Assembly (NCBI RefSeq): GCF_004363075.1
Contig: NZ_SNYN01000004.1
Span: 124,001-188,000, forward strand
From: Actinorugispora endophytica
Lineage (GTDB): Bacteria > Actinomycetota > Actinomycetes > Streptosporangiales > Streptosporangiaceae
Reading direction: 5' to 3'
DNA: 64,000 nucleotides
In this document: positions 37,096-46,562 of the stretch, piece by piece
Layout: every line of letters starts with the position of its first letter
Position numbering within the stretch: position 1 is the stretch's first letter
Translations under genes and position numbers: made by a program
The notes under the pieces: model-generated
The model's database searches: none
What the model saw: only the letters and a program-made list of their open reading frames with translations
Told to the model about the DNA's origin: nothing

Positions 37096-37185
37096 GGCGC
37101 TCTCTCCGGTGATCTTGACCTTTTCGGGGTCTCAGAGACGGTTGAGACCCCGAAAAGGTCAAGATCACCGGGAGGAACGGACATC
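37096..37185 (+). repeat. Long palindromic repeat, copy B
   Basis: Arms 37106-37134 and 37143-37171 are perfectly complementary over 29 bases around the 8-base loop GAGACGGT. Both flanks match copies A and C. It lies between convergent genes. Confidence 0.92.
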
Positions 37186-37291
37186 GTGGGCGCGGCCTCG
37201 CCCCGTGCCCGCTCGCACCACTCCGCTCCCTCGCCGGGAAAACCCCGGCAGTCACCGGATGGTCCTCCGGGAACGGCGCCTTCGGCGCCCT

Positions 37292-37732
37292 TCAGTCGAG
37301 CTGCTCGGCCAGTGCGACGATGACGCCTTCGGGGCCGCGGACGGAACAGAGCCGGTAGCTGTCCCCGTACTGCTCCAGCCCGCCGATGAGTTCGGCGCCG
37401 TGGGTGCGCAGGCGGGCGAGGACGTCCTCGATGTCTTCGACGGCGAACATGATGCGACGCAGGCCCAGCGCGTTCGCCGGCGCGTTTTCCGGCTCGGCGC
37501 CGACCGCCGCGGGCGTGTGGAACTTCGTCAGCTCGAGCCGACCGTGGCCGTCCGGGGTCCGCATCATCGCGATGTCGGCTCGGACGCCGTCGAGCCCGAC
37601 GACACGGTCCACCCAACGCCCCTCGAGCAGTGCCTCGCCCTCCAGCTCCATGCCGAGTGCGACAAAGAACGCGATAGCGGCCTCAAGGTCATCGACGACG
37701 ACGCCGACGTGGTCCATCCGCTGGATCGTCAT
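37292..37732 (-). CDS. VOC (glyoxalase-fold) family protein
   Basis: A 146-residue protein. MDHVGVVVDDLEAAIAFFVALGM, VRADIAMMRTPDGHGRLELTKF, LRRIMFAVEDIEDVLARL and DSYRLCSVRGPEGVIVALAEQ are the paired beta-alpha-beta-beta-beta modules with metal-ligand positions (His in MDH, Glu in RLELT, Glu in the last strand). Substrate unknown. ATG 37732 is chosen as the start of the module; the open frame upstream is rejected. It converges on the ATP-binding genes. Confidence 0.88.
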   Translation of the reverse strand: MTIQRMDHVGVVVDDLEAAIAFFVALGMELEGEALLEGRWVDRVVGLDGVRADIAMMRTPDGHGRLELTKFHTPAAVGAEPENAPANALGLRRIMFAVEDIEDVLARLRTHGAELIGGLEQYGDSYRLCSVRGPEGVIVALAEQLD

Positions 37733-38162
37733 ACCCCGAGCATAGGGACGGATGCCGGCTGCGCCGCTGAGGGACGGCGCCGCCTGCCCGCGGATTCCGG
37801 TGTCGGTGGAGCGCCTGAGGCATGACCGGCGTTCGTGGAGCGTGCCGTCCGTTGGAACGGGCCCAGGCGGTGAGGGCGCGGGAGGGGCGGCAGGAGTCGG
37901 TGCCGACCCCGATGGCGCCGCCACCGAAGGCGGCCCGATCGGCGACGGCGCAGAAGCTCTACGCCGGAACGTTCCCCTCCACCAGTACAGGACCTCTCAC
38001 CGTCACCGCCGCTCTCCGCGGCCGGTCCCCGGCGGGTCGGCCCCCTGGTCGGCCGAAGGGCGCGGTCACGACCCCGGTGGCCCGGCGGTGCGGCGGCCTC
38101 CGCCGCGCTCACCTGGGCCTGACCGCCACACCCGCCCCGCCCCCGCCCGCCGTTCCCGGCCG
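37733..38162. other. Intergenic stretch with a duplicated gene end
   Basis: The last part (about 38102-38148) repeats, with two mismatches, the end of the gene at 35703-36131 and its stop region (36111-36156). The remainder shows no gene; open frames here are GC-driven. It looks like a recombination scar. Confidence 0.4.
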
Positions 38163-39170
38163 TCAGCCGCTGACCGGGTCCTCCCGCCGGGGTGCCCCGG
38201 CGGCCGCGCGGCCCGACGAGTACAGCCGGGCCACCACGTCCTCGATGTCGGGTTCGCGCAGGGTCAGGTCCGCGACGGAGTGCGCGCCCGCGACGGCCGC
38301 GATCACCTCGGCCGGGTTGGCGGACAGCTCCAGCCACTGGCGCGGGCCCTCCACCCGGACCGTGCGCGCCCCCGCCACCTCGATCGGGTCGGCGGGCCCG
38401 GCCAGGTCCACGACCAGGGTGCGCGGCGTGGGCGCGGTGGCGCGCAGCCGGGCCAGGTCGCCGTCGAACGCCAGGCTCCCGTGGTCGATCACCACGACCC
38501 GGCGGCACAGCCGCTCCACGTCGCCGAGGTCATGCGTGGTGAGCAGGATGGTGGTGCCCTGCTCGGTGTTCAGCCGCAGCAGGAACTCCCGGATGGCGGA
38601 CTTGCTGACCACGTCCAGCCCGATGGTCGGCTCGTCCAGCACCAGCAGTTCGGGGGCGTGCAGCAGCGCGGCCGTGAGGTCGCCGCGCATGCGCTGGCCC
38701 AGGCTGAGCTGGCGCACCGGGGTGGCCAGGAACGGCCCCAGCTCCAGCAGCTCGGTGAGCTCGGCCAGCCGCGCCGCGTGGTCGGCGGCCGGGACCCGGT
38801 ACAGGTGCCGGGTCAGCGCCAGGCTGTCGCGCAGCGGCAGGTCCCACCAGAGCGTGGTGCGCTGGCCGAAGACCACCCCGATCCTGCCCGCCAGCAGGGT
38901 CCGCTGCCGGGACGGCTCCAGGCCGCACACCCGGACCCGGCCGTGGCTGGGCGACAGGATGCCGGTGAGCATCTTCATCGTGGTGGACTTGCCCGCGCCG
39001 TTGGGCCCCAGGTATCCGATGATCTCGCCGGGGGCGACGGAGAACGTCACGTCGTGCACCGCGTTCACCCGTTCGCGCCTCCGCCGCAGCAGGGGCCCGC
39101 TCACGCGGGTGAAGTCCCGGCCGAGGCCGCGCGCGTCGATGACGGGGGTCGTGAGGGGGACGGAGGTCAT
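38163..39170 (-). CDS. ABC transporter ATP-binding protein of an ABC-2 exporter
   Basis: A 335-residue protein. Walker A GPNGAGKST, Q-loop VFGQRTTLWWDLP, signature LSLGQRMR, Walker B LLVLDEPTIGLD, and switch TTHDLGDVE are all present. A C-terminal ~80-residue extension follows the nucleotide-binding domain, as in antibiotic or polysaccharide exporters. ATG 39170 lies 3 bases after the permease stop, so the three genes form one operon in the order permease, permease, ATPase. Substrate unknown. Confidence 0.94.
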   Translation of the reverse strand: MTSVPLTTPVIDARGLGRDFTRVSGPLLRRRRERVNAVHDVTFSVAPGEIIGYLGPNGAGKSTTMKMLTGILSPSHGRVRVCGLEPSRQRTLLAGRIGVVFGQRTTLWWDLPLRDSLALTRHLYRVPAADHAARLAELTELLELGPFLATPVRQLSLGQRMRGDLTAALLHAPELLVLDEPTIGLDVVSKSAIREFLLRLNTEQGTTILLTTHDLGDVERLCRRVVVIDHGSLAFDGDLARLRATAPTPRTLVVDLAGPADPIEVAGARTVRVEGPRQWLELSANPAEVIAAVAGAHSVADLTLREPDIEDVVARLYSSGRAAAGAPRREDPVSG

Positions 39171-39173
39171 GGG

Positions 39174-39980
39174 TCAGCTCCCGGTCGATCGGTAGTGGCG
39201 CAGCCCGGTGCGCCAGGCCGCGGCGGCCAGGGCGCACAGCAGCACGGCCACGACCGGGGAGGCGTACCGCAGGTGCGGCCACATGCCCAGGGGGTCGGGC
39301 CGGTCCAGCAGGTACAGCGCGGGCTGGTAGCTGATGAACGCCAGCGGCACGAGGAAGGTCGCCGCGCGCGCCACGCCGTGGCCGTAGATGGCCAGCGGGT
39401 ACTCGCTCAGCGCGGACCCGCCGTAGGTCAGCGCGTTGGCGAGTTCGCGCGCCTCGGTGACGAAGAACTGCACGCACGCGCCCAGCACCCACAGCGCGCA
39501 GCAGATGGCGGTGCCCGAGACGACCAGCACGACCAGCATGGCCGCGCGCCCCGGCGTCCAGTCGATGTCGAGGGCGCCCAGAGCCGTGGCCAGCGCGACC
39601 GCGCTGGGGACGTTCTTGCCCAGGCGGCGGGGGGAGAACTCGTCGGTGGCCAGCTGCACCAGCGGGGAGACCGGGCGCACCAGCATGGTGTCGAAGCTCC
39701 CGGTGCGGATGTGCTCGCCGAGGCGCTCGACGGAGCCCATGAGCAGGTCGGCCAGCCAGAAGGCCGTCCCGGTGAGCCCGTAGACCAGCAGCGCCTCGTG
39801 CAGGGTGAACCCGGCGAGCGCGTCGACGTGCCCGAACACGAAGAGCAGGGCGAGCAGTTCCACGCCCGTGGCGCCCAGCTGGGCGAGCGTGAGCAGCACC
39901 AGGGACACCGGGTACTGCGCGAGCGCGCGGCACCACGCCCAGGCCAGCCGCGCGTAGGGGACCAGCGCGCGCTCAACCAC
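39174..39980 (-). CDS. ABC-2 family permease
   Basis: A 268-residue protein with six hydrophobic segments and the RTGSFDTMLVRPVSPLVQLAT motif of the DUF990-type ABC-2 permeases. GTG 39980 overlaps the upstream permease gene by 8 bases. It likely pairs with the second permease to form the membrane part of the exporter. No regulator on this strand. Confidence 0.9.
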   Translation of the reverse strand: MVERALVPYARLAWAWCRALAQYPVSLVLLTLAQLGATGVELLALLFVFGHVDALAGFTLHEALLVYGLTGTAFWLADLLMGSVERLGEHIRTGSFDTMLVRPVSPLVQLATDEFSPRRLGKNVPSAVALATALGALDIDWTPGRAAMLVVLVVSGTAICCALWVLGACVQFFVTEARELANALTYGGSALSEYPLAIYGHGVARAATFLVPLAFISYQPALYLLDRPDPLGMWPHLRYASPVVAVLLCALAAAAWRTGLRHYRSTGS

Positions 39981-40770
39981 CCTGGACCACCACCCGGCGG
40001 GTGGCCCGCGCGGTCAGCGCCGCGCCGAGCGCCAGCAGCAGCGCCGCCCACACCGCCTGGTAGGCCAGGCCGCCCGCCGCGCCGCCCGGCAGCACGGTCC
40101 TGCCCAGGAGGATCTCGGCCGGGACCTGGACCAGCGCCGCCCACGGCAGCGTCCGCAGCACCGCGGCCACGGGGTCGGGGAACAGCACCAGCGGCAGCAC
40201 CATCCCCGAGCAGAACGGTCCGGCCAGCCACGCGACCGCGTTCACCCCGCGGGTGTCCATCAGCCAGAACCCGGCCAGCGCGTACAGGTACCGCAGGCCG
40301 AAGCCGACCAGCACGGCCAGGGCGACCGCCGCCGCCAGCGCGGCCCAGCGCAGCGGGTCGGCCGGCAGCGCCAGGTCGAACAGCGCGAGGCCCACCGCGA
40401 AGGTCGGGGCGGTGCGCGAGAGCAGGGCGAACGCGGCCCGGCCCAGGTCCTGGGCGAGCCACCAGCGCACGAACCCGACGGGGCGCAGCAGGTCCATGGC
40501 GACCTGGCCGTCGCGGATGCGCCCGCCCAGGTCCAGAGGGGGTCCGAAGATCGCGGTGATCCCGATGAGGGACTGGGCGAGGAACACCTGGGTGACGGCG
40601 TCCTCGGCGGTGTAGCCGTTGATCCGGGGGCGCGCGTCGAAGACCGCCAGCAGGACCATCGCGTTGACGGCGCCGAAGACGCCGTTGACGACGATGCTGG
40701 AGAGTGTCGCCACGCGGTAGGTGGAATAGCGGCGCAGCCCGCAGGCGAACACCGCGAGAAGAACCCGCAC
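39973..40770 (-). CDS. ABC-2 family permease, first gene of the exporter operon
   Basis: A 265-residue protein with six hydrophobic segments. FGPPLDLGGRIRDGQVAMDLLRP is the cytoplasmic loop motif shared with the second permease. GTG 40770 follows AAGGAG on the reverse strand. The promoter region of about 217 bases is shared with the divergent TetR gene, which is the likely repressor. Confidence 0.9.
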   Translation of the reverse strand: MRVLLAVFACGLRRYSTYRVATLSSIVVNGVFGAVNAMVLLAVFDARPRINGYTAEDAVTQVFLAQSLIGITAIFGPPLDLGGRIRDGQVAMDLLRPVGFVRWWLAQDLGRAAFALLSRTAPTFAVGLALFDLALPADPLRWAALAAAVALAVLVGFGLRYLYALAGFWLMDTRGVNAVAWLAGPFCSGMVLPLVLFPDPVAAVLRTLPWAALVQVPAEILLGRTVLPGGAAGGLAYQAVWAALLLALGAALTARATRRVVVQGG

Positions 40771-40987
40771 CGTGCCAGAACTCCTTGAAAGCCAAGGGAC
40801 AGGGAAAAGGCACGTCCCTGTGGGAGCAGGTCCGGGGCGCCGCGGACAGAGACGCTAGCACACCCCGGGAGGCGGGGTGGGGGATTCGGGAAGGGGGTGG
40901 CGCCCTGGCGCATTCCGGCCAACCGCCGGACAGCGGCCCCGGGCGGGGGCAGACTTGGGCGGGACGGAGCGTGAGCGGGGAGGGACC

Positions 40988-41644
40988 ATGGGAGGCGGCT
41001 CAGGGCGGCCGGCGCAGGCCGCGCGGCCGCTCTCGGCGCGGGGCGAGGCCACCCGCCGCAGGCTGCTCGGAGCCGCGCGCGAGGTGATCCTGTCGGGGAC
41101 GGGCGGCCTGGAGGTCGCCGAGGTCTCCGCGCGCACCGGGTTCTCGGCCGGCCTGCTGTACCGCTACTTCGGGAACAAGGACGGCCTCGTCGCGGCGGTC
41201 GTGCACGAGTTCTACGACCGCTACGACGCGGCCGTCTTCACCGCCCGGATCGGCGCGGACGGGGGCTGGATGGCGACCGAGCGCGACCGGGTCCGGCGCG
41301 AGATCGACTTCCTGTGCGACGACCCGCTCGGCCGGGTCATCGTGGGGCGCAGGCTGCGCGAGCCCGCGGCCGCCCAGGTCGACGCCGAGCGGCTCGCGCG
41401 CCAGGTGGACATCGCCGCCCGGGGGATCTCCCGCGGGCAGCGCGCCGGCGAGCTCAGCGGGCGGGTGTCGGCCCCGCTGGCGGCCGCCGCCATCCTGGGG
41501 GCCTTCCGCGAGCTGATGGCCCGGGCGCTCCGGCCCGAGGGCGAGCCGCCCCGGGAGGAGCTGCTGCGCATGATGTGGTCGGTCGGCGCGGGCCTGCTGC
41601 TGCCGGGTCACTCCTCGGCGGAGGTGACCAGCTCGTCCAGGTAG
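40988..41644 (+). CDS. TetR-family regulator
   Basis: A 218-residue protein. The HTH (RRLLGAAREVILSGTGGLEVAEVSARTGFS, with LLYRYFGNKDGLVAAVV) is typical TetR; the C-terminal ligand domain is unremarkable. ATG 40988 has GGGGAGGG upstream and is preferred over the open frame from 40877. It is divergent from the ABC exporter, so it probably controls it. Its 3-prime end overlaps the convergent GntR gene by 37 bases. Confidence 0.88.
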   Translation: MGGGSGRPAQAARPLSARGEATRRRLLGAAREVILSGTGGLEVAEVSARTGFSAGLLYRYFGNKDGLVAAVVHEFYDRYDAAVFTARIGADGGWMATERDRVRREIDFLCDDPLGRVIVGRRLREPAAAQVDAERLARQVDIAARGISRGQRAGELSGRVSAPLAAAAILGAFRELMARALRPEGEPPREELLRMMWSVGAGLLLPGHSSAEVTSSSR

Positions 41645-42294
41645 CAGGCGGCCTCGCGCAGGGCGCGCTCGGCGTCGCCGTCGTGGATGGCGTCGGCCAG
41701 GCGCTGGTGGTCCAGGGTCGGGTCGTCGTCGCTCTTCTCGGGCGTCTCGTGCACGGTGTGCGCGATGCTCTCGTACACCACCTGCGAGATGTCGTCGTAC
41801 AGCTCGATGAGCAGGGAGTTGTGGGTGGCCGCCACGACCGTCTTGTGGAAGGTGAAGTCGGCCTCGACGAACGCGTGCATGTCGCGCCCGCGCCAGGCGG
41901 CGAGGCGCTCGCCGATCGCGTTGTCGATGGCGGCGAGGTCGTCGTCGGTGTGCCGCAGCGCGGCGAGGCGCGCGGCCTCCAGCTCCAGGGCGCGTCTGAC
42001 CTCGAGGTTCTCCCGCAGGCGTGAGCGCTTGAGGCGGCGGCGCAGCGCGCCGCCCAGCTCGCTCGAGGCCCGCACGAAGGTCCCGGCGCCCTGGCGGATC
42101 TCCAGCAGACCGGCGTGGGCGAGGGCGCGCACGGCCTCGCGCACGGTGTTGCGCCCGACCTCGAGCTGGTCGGACAGTTCGGACTCGGTGGGGATCCGGT
42201 CGCCGATCGACCACTCGCCCGAGTCGATCTGTGCCTTCAGCTGGGTGATGACCTGATCGACAAGGCCGGTGCGACGCGTCGAGGCGAGGGGCAC
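41608..42294 (-). CDS. FadR/FCD-type GntR-family regulator
   Basis: A 228-residue protein. The HTH is LVDQVITQLKAQIDSG, IPTESELSDQLEVGRNTVREAV and LLEIRQGAGTFV. The C-terminal FCD domain has ARRALELE-like VRRALELEAARLAAL, EADFTFHKTVVAATHNSLL and a late HQRLADAIHDGD carrying metal-type histidines. GTG 42294 has AGGAGGT upstream. It is divergent from the MFS transporter and likely regulates it. Ligand probably a carboxylate, by family only. Confidence 0.9.
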   Translation of the reverse strand: MPLASTRRTGLVDQVITQLKAQIDSGEWSIGDRIPTESELSDQLEVGRNTVREAVRALAHAGLLEIRQGAGTFVRASSELGGALRRRLKRSRLRENLEVRRALELEAARLAALRHTDDDLAAIDNAIGERLAAWRGRDMHAFVEADFTFHKTVVAATHNSLLIELYDDISQVVYESIAHTVHETPEKSDDDPTLDHQRLADAIHDGDAERALREAACYLDELVTSAEE

Positions 42295-42578
42295 GGGCTA
42301 CCTCCTGGGGCGTGGTTGAGGGATCGTTCCGGACTCCCGGCCACCAGGGCGGCGCCCGCTGCGCCGACGGAGTTCGAACAGCCGACCGGGATGACCGCCG
42401 GAGAACGGCACGCGGCCCTGGGGGCCGTCGGCCGGTCCGGAGGCATTCATCGGGCACGCCCTGGGGGTTCCGTTAAACCGGGAGCTTAGACCAAGTCGCC
42501 CGTGGTTAGCGGTTCCCGGCGACGAATGCGTTACTCTCGAAAGTCCACATCGGGTCATCCTATGAATTGGAGTCGGCC

Positions 42579-43802
42579 GTGTCGACAGGTCGGGGAACGC
42601 CGCGCCGGGCACTGTGGCTGCTGGTCGCCGGGGTCGGCCTGGCCGCGCTCAACCTGCGCACCGCGGTCACCAGCGTGGGGCCGCTGCTGAGCGAGATCAC
42701 CACGGACCTGGACATGTCCACGGCCGTCGCCGGGGTGCTCACCACGCTTCCGGTCCTGTGCTTCGCGGCGTTCGGCGCGCTCACCCCGGCGCTGATCCGC
42801 CGCCTCGGCGAGCAGCGCGTCCTGCTCGTGGCGCTGGTCGTCCTCACCGCGGGGCTGGGGATCCGCGTCCTGGTGTCCGACCAGTGGCTGTTCCTGGTGT
42901 TCAGCACGCTCGCGCTGTCCGGCGGCGCGATGGGCAACGTGCTGCTGCCCACCCTGATCAAGCAGCACTTCCCCGCGCACGTGGGGCCGATGACCGCCGT
43001 CTACACCACCGCGCTGGCGCTGGGCAGCACCGTCGCGGCCGCCGGGACCGTTCCGATCGCCGAGGCCGCGGGCGGCGACTGGCGCCTCGCCCTGGGCGTG
43101 TACGCGCTCCTGGGCCTGGCCGCGGTCGTGCCGTGGGCGGTGGCGCTGCGCCGCGCGCCGGGGGGCGGCCGGGGCGCGGCGCAGCTGAGCGTGCGCGCGG
43201 TCCTGCGCACCGGCCTGGGCTGGCAGAGCGTCGTCTTCTTCGGCACCCAGTCCGCCATCGCCTACATCATGTTCGGCTGGTTCGCCCAGCTGATGCGCGA
43301 CAGCGGGATGGACGCCGCGGGGGCGGGTCTGGCGCTGTCCTACCTGGCGGCGCTGTCCGTCCCCACCTCGCTGCTGCTGCCCGCCCTGATGGCCCGGGCA
43401 CGCGACCAGCGGCCCTTCATCGTCGCGTTCACCGCCTGCTACCTCGTCGGCTTCACCGGGCTGCTGCTGGCCCCGCTCCAGGGCGTGTGGGTGTGGGCCA
43501 CCCTCATCGGGGTCGGCATGGCCACCTTCCCGCTGGCGCTGACCTTCTTCGGGCTGCGCACCCGCACCGCGCAGGCCACCGCGGCGCTGTCGGCGGCCAC
43601 CCAGAGCGTCGGCTACCTGCTGGCGGGCGCCGGGCCGTTCCTGTTCGGGCTGCTGCACGATCTCAGCGGCGGCTGGCGGGTGCCCGTCCTGATGCTGTTC
43701 GCGCTCGCCCTGGCCAACGCGGGGGTGGGCATGCTGCTGAGCCGCCCCCGGGACCTGGAGGACTCCCTCGCCCTCCCTGAGACGGCCGCGGCGGGCCGGT
43801 AG
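42579..43802 (+). CDS. CynX/NimT-family MFS transporter
   Basis: A 407-residue protein with twelve hydrophobic segments and the family feature NLRTAVTSVGPLLSEI near the start. Motif-A-like GALTPALIRRLGEQRVLL follows helix 2. The family includes cyanate and nitroimidazole transporters, but no substrate can be read. GTG 42579 has GGAG upstream; TTG 42567 is possible. It is divergent from the FCD-GntR gene across 284 bases. Confidence 0.88.
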   Translation: MSTGRGTPRRALWLLVAGVGLAALNLRTAVTSVGPLLSEITTDLDMSTAVAGVLTTLPVLCFAAFGALTPALIRRLGEQRVLLVALVVLTAGLGIRVLVSDQWLFLVFSTLALSGGAMGNVLLPTLIKQHFPAHVGPMTAVYTTALALGSTVAAAGTVPIAEAAGGDWRLALGVYALLGLAAVVPWAVALRRAPGGGRGAAQLSVRAVLRTGLGWQSVVFFGTQSAIAYIMFGWFAQLMRDSGMDAAGAGLALSYLAALSVPTSLLLPALMARARDQRPFIVAFTACYLVGFTGLLLAPLQGVWVWATLIGVGMATFPLALTFFGLRTRTAQATAALSAATQSVGYLLAGAGPFLFGLLHDLSGGWRVPVLMLFALALANAGVGMLLSRPRDLEDSLALPETAAAGR

Positions 43803-43859
43803 CCCCGTCACCGGTGGCGACCCCGTCCACCGGCCCGTTCGCGGCACCCCTTCCGGCGC

Positions 43860-44690
43860 TCACGCCCCCGGCAGCCAGTCCAGCCGCCCGATGAGGTGGA
43901 CCGAGCCCACGAACGCCACGATGTCGATCAGCGAGTGCGCCACCACCAGCGGCGTCACCCGGCCGTAGCGCCGGTAGAACCAGCAGAACACCAGCCCCAT
44001 CACAAGGTTGCCGAAGAACATCCCCACCCCCTGGTAGAGGTGGTAGAGGGCGCGCAGCGCGGAGGAGGCCAGCGCCGCGCGGACCGGCGACCAGCCCAGC
44101 CGGTCCAGCCGCAGCATCAGGTAGCCGACGACGATGACCTCTTCGAGCACGCCGTTCTTGACCGCCTGCAGGACCAGGACGGCGGCCTGCCACCAGTGCC
44201 CGTTCAGCGCGCTCGGCGCGATCGGGCGGTTGATCCCCGCCTGCACCGAGACCAGGTAGACCCCCAGCCCGCCGATCCCGATGAGCGCGGCCAGCAGCGC
44301 CCCCCGCGACAGGTCGAACACGGGGCGGTCCAGGTCGAAGCCGATCGTGCGCGCGGACTCGCGGGAGCGGCGCAGCAGGTACAGCACCAGCGCCACCGGG
44401 GCCAGCGCGAACACCAGCCGGTACAGCTGCCAGGACAGGTCCAGCCAGGGGCGCTCGGCCGCGGCGGCCGACCCCACCAGGCTCGCGGTCTGCTCCGACA
44501 GGGCCTGGGGCGCGGTCAGCGCGCCGGTGAAGGAGATCGTCGCGGAGACGGCCGCGGCTCCGAGCGACAGCGCCAGCACGCACCAGATCTCGCCTCGGAT
44601 CATCCCCGGGGTCAACGGGGCGGGCGACAGCGGGGGACGGGACGCGGACGGGGTCGTGCCGTCGGCGTCGTCCAGGGTCGATTCGGCCAT
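43860..44690 (-). CDS. CPBP-family intramembrane metalloprotease
   Basis: A 276-residue protein with about eight hydrophobic segments. Catalytic motifs are EEVIVVGYLMLRL (motif 1, EE), ALYHLYQG (motif 2 His) and HSLIDIVAF (motif 3 His/Asp), the CAAX-protease/bacteriocin-processing pattern. ATG 44690 precedes the Ser/Pro-rich cytoplasmic start; the open frame upstream is rejected. Substrate unknown. Single gene. Confidence 0.88.
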   Translation of the reverse strand: MAESTLDDADGTTPSASRPPLSPAPLTPGMIRGEIWCVLALSLGAAAVSATISFTGALTAPQALSEQTASLVGSAAAAERPWLDLSWQLYRLVFALAPVALVLYLLRRSRESARTIGFDLDRPVFDLSRGALLAALIGIGGLGVYLVSVQAGINRPIAPSALNGHWWQAAVLVLQAVKNGVLEEVIVVGYLMLRLDRLGWSPVRAALASSALRALYHLYQGVGMFFGNLVMGLVFCWFYRRYGRVTPLVVAHSLIDIVAFVGSVHLIGRLDWLPGA

Positions 44691-45083
44691 ACCGGGAATT
44701 GTGCCAGCGGCCCGCGCGCGGGGAGGCCGCCGGTCCCGGGGGTGACACGGGGCCACGGGACCGGCGGCGGGGCGGCGTCCGCCCCGCCCGCGCCCCAGCC
44801 ACGAAAGCGGGGACGGGGCGGACGCCCGGGGGTGAAGACCACGGTGTCCGGTGAGCCGCCGGACACCGGTCTTCTCGGGATGGTCGGGGGGTGGGGCGCG
44901 GCGGGCGGCGGAAGGGGCGGCCGTCCGCCGCGCCCCGGTCGGATGTCCGTGACGCGGGGGTTCGAGGGCCGGTCCCGCCCTCGCTCGGGGGGATCACGGG
45001 CTTTCCGCCCTTCCAGGACCCGGAACGGGCAGAAAGCTCACGACCGTCGACGAACGCGCGAACCACCCCCGCGCCGGAGGCTC
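44691..45083. other. Intergenic region between isocitrate lyase and CPBP gene
   Basis: These 393 bases carry the CPBP promoter and the hairpin at 44834-44874. No gene is visible. Confidence 0.4.
44834..44874 (-). terminator. Hairpin downstream of aceA
   Basis: GAAGACC-A-CGGTGTCCGG (from 44834) pairs with CCGGACACCGGTCTTC (to 44874) with one bulged base. It lies about 210 bases past the aceA stop, so it may end that transcript. Confidence 0.5.
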
Positions 45084-46376
<1,293 letters not shown>

Positions 46377-46488
46377 GGTCTGTTCCCGCCTTCGAAATCT
46401 CGTCCCCTGGAAGGTGCGCCGGCTGGAGAGCCCCCGCGGCTCGGGCGGTTAGCCCGGACCGAGGTTCGTTCCCCGCCGGTAACAATGA

Positions 46489-46535
46489 TTCTTCGCAAAC
46501 TTCCAAGCTTTTTCGAGCAGAATCCGTGCGAAGAA
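46489..46535. promoter_or_regulatory. Inverted repeat between aceA and ramB, possible operator
   Basis: TTCTTCGCA at 46489-46497 is repeated inverted as TGCGAAGAA at 46527-46535, in the 186-base region shared by the two divergent genes. It lies close to the ramB start. Binding by RamB is inference. Confidence 0.5.
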
Positions 46536-46562
46536 CCGCGATTCTTTCCGTATTATCAACGC

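Noticed and set aside
36811-37255. Reverse-strand gene downstream of the ATP-binding protein
   Set aside because: The frame crosses the palindromic repeat and shows no domain; at most a gene scrap.
42480-42510. GntR operator upstream of the MFS gene
   Set aside because: TAGACCA and TGGTTAG form only a weak inverted repeat; not strong enough to list.
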